Shown here piece after piece: positions 57,876-64,000 of a DNA stretch of 64,000 bases. Each line of letters begins with the position of its first letter. The stretch's first letter is position 1. This DNA is from Niveispirillum sp. (GTDB lineage: Bacteria; Pseudomonadota; Alphaproteobacteria; Azospirillales; Azospirillaceae). The notes beneath the pieces are model-generated. The model ran no database searches and had not been told where the DNA came from. It was given only the letters and a program-made list of their open reading frames with translations. The stretch is from NCBI RefSeq assembly GCF_017996735.1, contig NZ_JAGOGJ010000023.1:1-64000 (forward strand). Direction: 5' to 3'. A program made the translations under genes and the position numbers.

Positions 57876-58409
57876 ATGGATTGGTTCGTAGGCGAAATCC
57901 GTCTTTTTGCTGGCAATTACGCGCCGGAAGGCTGGGTGCTTGCCGATGGCCGGGCCCTTAGCATCCAGCAATTCCCGGCGCTGTATGCGCTATTGGGAAC
58001 ATTGTATGGCGGGGACGGAAGGACATCGTTCAATGTGCCCGATCTGCGTAGCCGGTTGCCATTGGGGACAGGCAAAACCACCTCAAACTCCGCCCATACC
58101 TATATCCTTGCGGAAAAAGGCGGTGTGGAGAGTGTGGCGCTGACTGAAGCCAATTTGCCTGCGCATACCCATGCGCTGCAGGCGACGAGGGATGATGCCG
58201 ATCAGGTGTCGCCTGCCGGCCATTATTTGGCCGATACGCCCGATAATCTGCCCACCTACATTGCATATATCGCCACGGCTACAACCCGTGTTCTGGCTGA
58301 TCAATCGATAACTCAGGCTGGCGGGGGGCAGACCCACGGCAACATCATGCCATGTCGGTCCGTCACCTATATCATTGCCACCAACGGCATTTTCCCAACG
58401 CAAGGTTAG
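57876..58409 (+). CDS. Phage tail-collar (MdpB-type) protein 2
   Basis: A 177-aa paralogue. It shares GEIRLFAGNYAPEGWVLADGR, IQQFPALYALLGTLYGGDGR, FNVPDLRSRLPLG and the ANLPAHTHAL segment. The C-terminus MPCRSVTYIIATNGIFPTQG resembles that of protein 1. AGAGGAG is close to the ATG. It starts 48 bp after protein 1. The three paralogues differ most in the middle, as expected if each binds a different partner; alternatively they form one heteromeric complex. Confidence 0.88.
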   Translation: MDWFVGEIRLFAGNYAPEGWVLADGRALSIQQFPALYALLGTLYGGDGRTSFNVPDLRSRLPLGTGKTTSNSAHTYILAEKGGVESVALTEANLPAHTHALQATRDDADQVSPAGHYLADTPDNLPTYIAYIATATTRVLADQSITQAGGGQTHGNIMPCRSVTYIIATNGIFPTQG

Positions 58410-58514
58410 TATCCATCTGGTGCTTGCAGATGGAGTCGACGCCTTTGTTTTTCGTGTGATGGCCGTCGGGAGGATATCGTTCCAACTGGCCACGCTCTGA
58501 TGGAGGACTGAAGA

Positions 58515-59075
58515 ATGGCTGACGCCTTTGCCGGAGAAATCCGTGCATTCCCCTATAATTTTACGCCCGTCGGTTGGTTGCTGTGCGATGGCAGCGAGCT
58601 TCCGATCCAGCCTTATGCTGCGCTTTTCGCCACGATCGGCAACACTTATGGCGTGCCGCGTGTATCGAGCAATTTTATCCTGCCCGATCTGCGCGGCCTT
58701 GCCCTTGTTGGTGCCGGACAGGGGCCGGGCCTGAGCTTTTATCAACTGGGGCCACACGCCTATGGGGCGCCGTCGGTCACGATCACGACAGCGCAAATGG
58801 CAGCACATAACCACTCCTTCCAGACCCAGGGTGGGGCAACCCGCGTGACCGAACCGTCGTCCGCCGCACTGTTCACCGTGCCCAGTTGGAAGAGCGGCGC
58901 CACCACCGCCAACTACCAGAACTACGTCGCGCCGTCCTCGTCTGTGACGCCGGTGCCGTTGGCGCCGGATTCGTTGCTGCCTGTCGGTGGTGGTCAAGCT
59001 CACAGCAATTACCAGCCTTTGCTGATCTTCAGGGTCTGCATCAACTATGACGGCTATTTCATGCCGCGTCCGTGA
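58515..59075 (+). CDS. Phage tail-collar (MdpB-type) protein 3
   Basis: A 186-aa paralogue with GEIRAFPYNFTPVGWLLCDG, IQPYAALFATIGNTYG and FILPDLRGLALVGAGQGPG. AQMAAHNHSFQ replaces the PHTH/AHTH signature of the other two. It ends INYDGYFMPRP, close to the YPPRP ending of protein 1. GGAGG is eight bases upstream. It is separated from protein 2 by 105 bp and from the GNAT gene by only 6 bp. Confidence 0.88.
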   Translation: MADAFAGEIRAFPYNFTPVGWLLCDGSELPIQPYAALFATIGNTYGVPRVSSNFILPDLRGLALVGAGQGPGLSFYQLGPHAYGAPSVTITTAQMAAHNHSFQTQGGATRVTEPSSAALFTVPSWKSGATTANYQNYVAPSSSVTPVPLAPDSLLPVGGGQAHSNYQPLLIFRVCINYDGYFMPRP

Positions 59076-59081
59076 TCGGCC

Positions 59082-59639
59082 ATGATGCACCTGAATAGGC
59101 AAGGTTGTTCGGAGCTTTGGCTTGACGCGCCCACCGTTCTGGTTCGCGCGGGCTATGGCTTGCGGCGGGAAGGGGAGCAAGATCTCCCCTTCCTGCGCAC
59201 GCTTTATGCCAGCACGCGGGCCGAGGAAATGCGCGCCAGCGGTTGGACAAAAAAGCAACAGGAGGTCTTTCTGGCCGAACAGTTCAGGTTACAGGATGCC
59301 CATTATCGTCGGGAATTTCCCGACACCGTTCGCCAGATCGTCGTAAAGGATGCGCAGCCCGTCGGCCGGCTTTATCTGCGGCGCGTCAATCTGCCGTTGC
59401 CGGCCCGGCCGGAAATCCGGGTGAATGATATCGCCCTGCTGCCTGTCGCGCGGTCTCAGGGTATTGGATCGGCGCTGATGAAGGCGGTGCTGGAGATTGC
59501 CGCCGCAGAGGGGCTGATAGTGTCGCTGACCGTGTATGAGGATAACCGTGCCCTCAACCTCTACCACCGCCTGGGTTTTCACGGGGTGACCAGGGAAAAT
59601 GGTCGGTTGCTGATGCGGTGGCGCCCACAAGCCGGGTGA
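59082..59639 (+). CDS. GNAT family N-acetyltransferase
   Basis: A 185-aa acetyltransferase. The acetyl-CoA loop is LLPVARSQGIGSALM (V/I-x-x-x-x-R/Q-x-x-G-x-G/A), followed by LTVYEDNRALNLYHRLGFHGV. It starts 6 bp after collar protein 3, so they are co-transcribed. Collar protein-GNAT neighbours are a recurring pair in other genomes as I recall. It may modify the peptide, a collar protein or a toxic product. It converges on the B2 gene (9 bp apart). Confidence 0.88.
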   Translation: MMHLNRQGCSELWLDAPTVLVRAGYGLRREGEQDLPFLRTLYASTRAEEMRASGWTKKQQEVFLAEQFRLQDAHYRREFPDTVRQIVVKDAQPVGRLYLRRVNLPLPARPEIRVNDIALLPVARSQGIGSALMKAVLEIAAAEGLIVSLTVYEDNRALNLYHRLGFHGVTRENGRLLMRWRPQAG

Positions 59640-59647
59640 AATGCGGA

Positions 59648-60130
59648 TCAGGACGGGGGCTGGTTTTGTGAAGGGCGGCCCTGGTGATCCATGCGGGCGA
59701 TCTGCGTGAAGCCTTTTGCGGCTTCGACGCCGGTCACCCCCTCGTCGCCGGCGACCAGCCAGGCGTGGGCACGGAAGCCGCCCACCTTGCTGACCCCGAA
59801 ATGAATGGTCGAGGACACGCCGCGACGGCCCAGCATGATCCGGCCAGCGATGGCTTGGGCCAGGCACGCGGGGGCCCATGGCAGCCGGCGCTGGGCCCGC
59901 ATGATGGCCTGCCGCACCGCCTTGATCCGGGCTGTCGATGCGGCGGCGGGCGGTCCGTCGTCCATGCCTTGCGACCATTGGCCAAGGCGATGGGCGACCC
60001 GACGGAACGGCAACAGACGCAATGCCAGATCAGCGATGGTCAGCATCGCGGCTGCTTCGGTGGCCATGACAATTTCCGTTACGGTCCATCGCCGGACACG
60101 CAGCGCAAAACGGGCGGCCATGCGGATCAT
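59648..60130 (-). CDS. Lasso-type leader peptidase B2 (transglutaminase-like)
   Basis: A 160-aa protein matching the lasso peptide B2 domain. The cysteine-protease-like site is Cys89 (PWAPACLAQAIAGRIML), His122 (FRAHAWLVAGDEG) and the nearby Asp129. It removes the leader from the precursor after B1 delivers it. The start ATG overlaps the PqqD stop by ATGA, so the pair is translationally coupled. The split B1/B2 arrangement is usual for lasso clusters of proteobacteria. It is about 4 kb from the precursor, across the collar genes. Confidence 0.88.
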   Translation of the reverse strand: MIRMAARFALRVRRWTVTEIVMATEAAAMLTIADLALRLLPFRRVAHRLGQWSQGMDDGPPAAASTARIKAVRQAIMRAQRRLPWAPACLAQAIAGRIMLGRRGVSSTIHFGVSKVGGFRAHAWLVAGDEGVTGVEAAKGFTQIARMDHQGRPSQNQPPS

Positions 60131-60420
60131 GCCGCGATCTCTATCAGGCGCTCTTCACGCAATCGGGTGAGCAGCGCCAGCACATCCTGTTCGATCTGCG
60201 CTGGGTCGCCATCATAGATTTCCCCCAAGCCCCGGCAGATCACATCGACGCCGACCGGCGATGCCAGACGCCGCCAGATTTCGCTGCCGATTTCGTCGAG
60301 CCCGTAATATTGCCCGTTATCGATGCTCATCAGCATCGTTTCGCCATCCACTTCGGTGCTCAGCGGCGCGTCGCACCGGCGCACCACGCTGTTGACCGTC
60401 AATTCATCCGTCGCCGTCAT
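60127..60420 (-). CDS. PqqD-like RiPP recognition protein (B1)
   Basis: A 97-aa PqqD/RRE protein. MLMSIDNGQYYGLDEIGSEIWRRL and the winged-helix C-terminal half (IEQDVLALLTRLREERLIEI) are diagnostic. It binds the leader peptide and presents it to B2 and the cyclase. GGGGG lies seven bases upstream of its ATG. It is coupled to B2. Its W-x-x-P-x-L partner motif is present in the candidate precursor at 55725-55892. Confidence 0.9.
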   Translation of the reverse strand: MTATDELTVNSVVRRCDAPLSTEVDGETMLMSIDNGQYYGLDEIGSEIWRRLASPVGVDVICRGLGEIYDGDPAQIEQDVLALLTRLREERLIEIAA

Positions 60421-60627
60421 GGCATCGCCCCCGCTTTGAGTCCAGAATGATCATGGTATTTTACGCGATCAATAGCTGCAATCGTGTCCGCAAGGGTTGT
60501 CTTGCCTTGCTTCACCCTCCTGGAATAGGCTGGTCGTAGCGCCCGGATACTTATTCTGGTTGAGGGTGCTAAGACTTTCCAGAAAAAGGAATGCCGGCGC
60601 TGGGCAAGAAAGAAATGTCGGTCTGTG

Positions 60628-62421
60628 ATGGGTGATCGGGATATGCGCGGCGCCGGGTTGACGGCCGGGGGTGATGCCATGGTGCCGTCCGTTCTTGATC
60701 TTCCCCGCCGTCTGGCCGCCATGGGGCGCCGCCGCGCCGGGACGGCGCTTCTGCTCAATGCTGGCGCCGGCCTGACCGAGGGTATCGGGCTGCTGGCCCT
60801 GGTGCCCCTTCTGAAGCTGTTGGGGATCGGCGTCGAGGGTCAGGGCGGCGTGCCCGAACCGGCGTTCCTCGCCCTGGCGCTCGGCGGTTATGTGCTGCTG
60901 GTTGCCACTGCCGCGCTGATCGGGCGTGCCCGGACCCTGGCGGCGCACACGCTGACCATGGAGTTCCTGGATCGCCTGCGGGCCGACCTTCACGCCGCCA
61001 TCCTTGATATGGAATGGCGCGCCTTCGCCAATCGTCGCGCGGCCGACCTGCAACAGGCGGTCGTCGGGGAGATCGGCCGCATCCATGCCGCTATCGTCGC
61101 ATTGGGCGATCTGTTGGGCGCGGCGCTGGCGATACCGTTCCTCGCCGCCGCCGCCTTCGTTCTTTCCCCCGTCCTGACCCTTGCGGCGGTCGGGGTGGTG
61201 ATGGTGGCGGCGCTGGTCACCCGTGGTCTGGGCGCGCGTGGGTGGCGGCTGGGCCGCGAACTGGGCCATGCCAACAAGGCGGCCATGGCCGACCTTGTCG
61301 ACAACCTCGCCGGTTTGCGTCTGATCAAGCTCTTCGCCGCCGAGTCCGCCCGCAAAGCCGGGCTGACGGCGCGCTTTGCCGCCGTGCGCGAAAAACAGCA
61401 TGCCTATCAGCGTGCCCAGTCGACAGAGCGTGCCGTGCTGCAGGTGATCGCTGCGGTGGCGGCGGCGGGTGGTCTGTTCCTGGCATTGTTTGTCCTGCGC
61501 CTGCCGCTGGCCGAAGCGCTTGCCCTCATGCTGGTCTATGGCCGCTTGCTGCAGGCGGCGCTGCGCTGCCTGTCCGCGTGGAGGCGCCTGAACGGCGCGG
61601 CGGCGGCACTCGTCTCCTATGATGAAACGCTGGTGGCCTGTCGTGACGCGGCCGAGGTGCGCGTGGCCGATCTGCCGGCGCCGGTCTTGCGTCGGGAAAT
61701 CCGCCTGTCCGGCGTTGTCGTCCGCCATCCGGGTCAGGACCGTCCGGCGCTGGACCATCTGGATGCGGTCCTTCCCGCCGGTCAGGTCACGGCCCTGATC
61801 GGCCCGTCGGGGGCGGGCAAGTCGACATTTGTCGATCTGGTCCTGGGCCTGACCGCGCCGGATGCGGGCCATGTCGCCATCGATGACGTGCCCCTGACCC
61901 CGGACCGGCGTCGCGCCTGGCGATCCGTTGTTTCCGCCTGTCCGCAAGACCCGTTCCTGTTCCATGATACGCTGCGCGCCAACCTGCTGCTGGCCCGCCC
62001 CGATGCCGTGGAGGCCGAATTATGGTCGGCGCTGGAGGCGGCAGCCATCGCCGATCTGGTTCGCGTCCAGCCCTTGGGCCTTGATACGCTGGCCGGTGAC
62101 CGCGGTCTGCGCTTTTCGGGTGGTGAGCGGCAGCGGCTGGCGCTGGCCCGGGCCTTGCTGCGCGGGCCGGTATTGCTGGCGCTGGACGAGGCCACCGCCT
62201 CCCTCGACGATCAGACGGCGGCGGCGGCGGCAACCGCCATCGACCGTCTGCGCGGCAGAACCACCGTGCTTGTCATCGCCCACCGCCTTAGCGCCGTTGC
62301 CCATGCCGACCATGTGCTGTTGATGGAGGCGGGGCGTGTCGTCGCCGCCGGGACATGGCAGGAGGTGCGCGCCCAGGCCGGGCCGCGTCTGGCCGCCATC
62401 GGCATGCTGGATGATGCCTGA
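60628..62421 (+). CDS. ABC transporter with fused membrane and ATPase domains (lasso exporter type)
   Basis: A 597-aa half-transporter. The membrane domain (about residues 40-330) has four to six hydrophobic helices. The ATPase has Walker A GPSGAGKST (392-400), signature FSGGERQ (Ser497) and Walker B LLALDEATASLD, with IAHRLS as the H-loop. It is divergent from the PqqD gene with 207 bp between, so it is probably the peptide exporter and immunity protein of the cluster. A GTG at 60625 and ATG at 60643 are alternative starts; no good ribosome-binding site decides. No small gene was supported in the 60421-60627 gap. Confidence 0.88.
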   Translation: MGDRDMRGAGLTAGGDAMVPSVLDLPRRLAAMGRRRAGTALLLNAGAGLTEGIGLLALVPLLKLLGIGVEGQGGVPEPAFLALALGGYVLLVATAALIGRARTLAAHTLTMEFLDRLRADLHAAILDMEWRAFANRRAADLQQAVVGEIGRIHAAIVALGDLLGAALAIPFLAAAAFVLSPVLTLAAVGVVMVAALVTRGLGARGWRLGRELGHANKAAMADLVDNLAGLRLIKLFAAESARKAGLTARFAAVREKQHAYQRAQSTERAVLQVIAAVAAAGGLFLALFVLRLPLAEALALMLVYGRLLQAALRCLSAWRRLNGAAAALVSYDETLVACRDAAEVRVADLPAPVLRREIRLSGVVVRHPGQDRPALDHLDAVLPAGQVTALIGPSGAGKSTFVDLVLGLTAPDAGHVAIDDVPLTPDRRRAWRSVVSACPQDPFLFHDTLRANLLLARPDAVEAELWSALEAAAIADLVRVQPLGLDTLAGDRGLRFSGGERQRLALARALLRGPVLLALDEATASLDDQTAAAAATAIDRLRGRTTVLVIAHRLSAVAHADHVLLMEAGRVVAAGTWQEVRAQAGPRLAAIGMLDDA

Positions 62422-62455
62422 GCCCGATCGGGACGCGGCGGTGCCGACCTTGGGG

Positions 62456-63361
62456 TTATGTCAGCAAGGCTGGTCCCGTCATCAGGTGACGAAACCAGAT
62501 GCAGGCGGGGTCCGGTTCCGTTCGCCGGTGCCAGACCAGCGAATAGGGAAAGTCCGGGACCGCGAAAGGCAGGTTGAAGGAACGCAACCCCTGCGCCGAT
62601 GCCAGGGGCGAAAGCCGGGAGGGCAGCGTGGTGATCAGGTCCGTGCCCGCGATTGCCGAAATATTGCTCATGAAGCTGGGTGACCGCAACGCGATGGTGC
62701 GCGCATGGCCGGCATCCGCCAGGACCACGTCCACGGGACTGGGATTGGGGTCGCGGAACTGGGCAATGGCGTGGGGATGCGCCAGGTAATCCTCCGTGGT
62801 GATCGGCTTGTGCCCGGGCCGCACCAGCGGATGCTGCTTGCAGCAGAAGGCCACAAAACTGTCCCGGAAAAGCAACTGGGACAGATAGGGTGCCGATGGC
62901 GGGCGCAGGCCCCAGAAGGTGCAGTCCAGTTCCCCGCTTTCCAGCATGGACAGCGTCTGTTCCCCCACGGGGATCAGGTCCACCGTGACCGCCGGCGCCA
63001 CCTGTCGCAGCTTGCGGATCAGCCAGGGAACGATGGTCAGCGCGGTGAAATCGCTGATTGCAATGCGGAAGGTGCGTTTGCTGCTGATGGCGTCGAATTG
63101 ACCGGCGCTCATCACCGCCCGGACTGAATCCAGGATATCTGTCACGGGCGCGACCATGGCCAGCGCCCGTTCCGTCGGAACCAGCCGGTTATGGCTGCGC
63201 ACGAACAGCGGGTCGTCCATCAATTCACGCAGCCGGTTCAGGGCATGGCTGACCGCCGGCTGGCTGAGGGCCAGTTGCGGTGCAGCATCCTTTACCGAGC
63301 CGGTGCGTGCGACCGCATCAAAAACTACCAGCAAATTCAAGTCGATACGGGTCAAATTCAC
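62456..63361 (-). CDS. LysR family transcriptional regulator
   Basis: A 301-aa LysR regulator of the NodD/LeuO-like branch, starting at the GTG (63361) that begins VNLTRIDLNLLVVFDAVART. The helix-turn-helix SVKDAAPQLALSQPAVSHALNRLRELMDDPLFVRS follows at about residues 20-50. The open frame upstream (to 63544) lies in poorly conserved sequence and is not counted. It is 34 bp after the ABC gene but on the opposite strand. It is divergent from a truncated exported protein; palindromes lie between them. Confidence 0.85.
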   Translation of the reverse strand: MNLTRIDLNLLVVFDAVARTGSVKDAAPQLALSQPAVSHALNRLRELMDDPLFVRSHNRLVPTERALAMVAPVTDILDSVRAVMSAGQFDAISSKRTFRIAISDFTALTIVPWLIRKLRQVAPAVTVDLIPVGEQTLSMLESGELDCTFWGLRPPSAPYLSQLLFRDSFVAFCCKQHPLVRPGHKPITTEDYLAHPHAIAQFRDPNPSPVDVVLADAGHARTIALRSPSFMSNISAIAGTDLITTLPSRLSPLASAQGLRSFNLPFAVPDFPYSLVWHRRTEPDPACIWFRHLMTGPALLT

Positions 63362-63864
63362 AGGACGAAATCCGATCTTCAGATACCTGCATTTTACTAG
63401 ATCACTCACGGAATGTATAGGCGCAAGGGTTTCCCTGACGCTTTCGGTCGGGGAAAAAAGCCCCCGTGCCGGTTCCTCTGGCTGTGACAACCCATCATGC
63501 ATCACCACCGTCAACCAAAAATTGGGTTTTGGTCTTGCAGACAAGGATTTTGATCAGATAGGATAAAGCGCAAAACTTACGAATGTGTGCGAAGAAGTTT
63601 CTTCCAGGTGATGACGTTTCCGTAAGGGTTTCATGTTAACATGTTTGCTGAGCTGGTTGTTTGTCTGGGGGCGGATAGGGGGCTTTGCTTCGAGTTTATG
63701 ACAATGTATTGGAATGGTTAATAAATTAACTTTGTACTTTGCCTTTGTTGACTCGGGAAACCTTGTTGATTGGGAAAACTCGAATCAGCAAGAATAGGTT
63801 GGAAAAATCGGGAAGTTTCTTCTGCGGATCATTCCGCAATGCTGGATGTCAAAAGGGTGGTCTG
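63362..63864. promoter_or_regulatory. Divergent control region with two palindromes
   Basis: No gene is supported in this 503-bp gap. It contains CATGTTAACATG (63632-63643), a perfect 12-bp palindrome, and GTTAAT-AA-ATTAAC (63716-63729). Both share GTTAA/TTAAC cores. They may be operators for the LysR regulator or another factor controlling the gene at 63865. The region is poorer in GC than the coding DNA around it. Confidence 0.45.
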
Positions 63865-64000
63865 ATGATGGGGCATGCATATTTTTCCACACGCCGAACG
63901 TGTGTGGGGGTGTGGAAAACCGCCGCTTGTACGCTGGCGGTGGGGGCTATGTTCGCAGCGGGTGGTGCCTCGGCCCAGGTGGCCGGTGAACCCAAGGATG
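63865..64000 (+). CDS. Exported protein, 3'-truncated by window edge
   Basis: The 45 visible codons begin with a signal peptide: a basic region (FSTRRTCVGVWK), a hydrophobic core (TLAVGAMFAAGGA) and a likely cut site at ASAQ. AAGG lies just upstream and an adjacent ATG (63868) is an alternative start. The long AQ-ending leader resembles those of TonB-dependent receptors, but the mature sequence (VAGEPKD) is too short to identify. It is divergent from the LysR gene. Confidence 0.65.
   Translation, partial: MMGHAYFSTRRTCVGVWKTAACTLAVGAMFAAGGASAQVAGEPKD

Noticed and set aside
57264-59075. Prophage or tailocin remnant
   Set aside because: Only collar-domain proteins are present. There is no sheath, tube, baseplate, terminase, holin or integrase within the window.
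60417-60758. Small open frame ending with an ATGA overlap at the PqqD start, ending KAGAMP, considered as a second precursor
   Set aside because: No usable start: its only in-frame codon after the ABC gene is a GTG with no spacing to the AGGAGG. Upstream it is antisense to the ABC gene. The overlap may be chance.

Overview
This 64 kb window is GC-rich chromosomal DNA of a motile, Gram-negative, TonB-system bacterium. The flgF-flgG-flgA-flgH order, the OxyR/KatG and OhrR peroxide regulons, the Fnr-like regulator and the overall coding style suggest an alphaproteobacterium, perhaps a relative of Azospirillum or Niveispirillum. That assignment is an inference; no rRNA gene is present to test it. 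No tRNA, rRNA, CRISPR array, integrase, transposase or complete insertion sequence was found.

Region 1 (1-15.97 kb) is a catabolic island. Seven genes on the minus strand run from a TonB-dependent receptor through a type B carboxylesterase, a TetR regulator, an acyl-CoA ligase, a GH1 beta-glucosidase and a DUF3089 alpha/beta hydrolase to an MHS-type transporter. A second, 5'-truncated carboxylesterase converges on them from the left edge. A large acyl-CoA dehydrogenase is divergent from the receptor, and a perfect 10-bp inverted repeat lies between the two. A fused double-TetR protein and a galactose 1-dehydrogenase-like oxidoreductase follow. The simplest reading is import, de-esterification, deglucosylation and CoA activation of a conjugated organic acid.

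Region 2 (16-36.8 kb) is ion and stress physiology. It holds kdpFABC-kdpDE with an extra 27-aa membrane ORF in front, katG divergent from oxyR, ohrR divergent from a secreted esterase, three tandem exported M20 amidohydrolases, a glutathione peroxidase, an isochorismatase-family hydrolase and a Crp/Fnr regulator.

Region 3 (36.8-53.7 kb) carries an orphan Hcp, flgFGAH, a Mug glycosylase, a detached FliN-like gene, a LysR regulator, a MexEF-like RND pump whose two genes are separated by a large palindromic element, a DedA protein, a very large exported GH2 enzyme and ilvE.

Region 4 (53.7-62.4 kb) is the most unusual part. It is a lasso-peptide-like RiPP locus: asparagine-synthetase-type cyclase, 55-aa candidate precursor, 2-oxoglutarate/Fe(II) oxygenase, PqqD-like recognition protein (B1), transglutaminase-like leader protease (B2) and ABC exporter. 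Three tandem phage-tail-collar (MdpB-type) proteins and a GNAT acetyltransferase sit in its middle, behind a strikingly AT-rich promoter region. No phage genes accompany the collar proteins, so they look like part of the peptide system rather than prophage remnants. The window ends with a LysR regulator divergent from a truncated exported protein.
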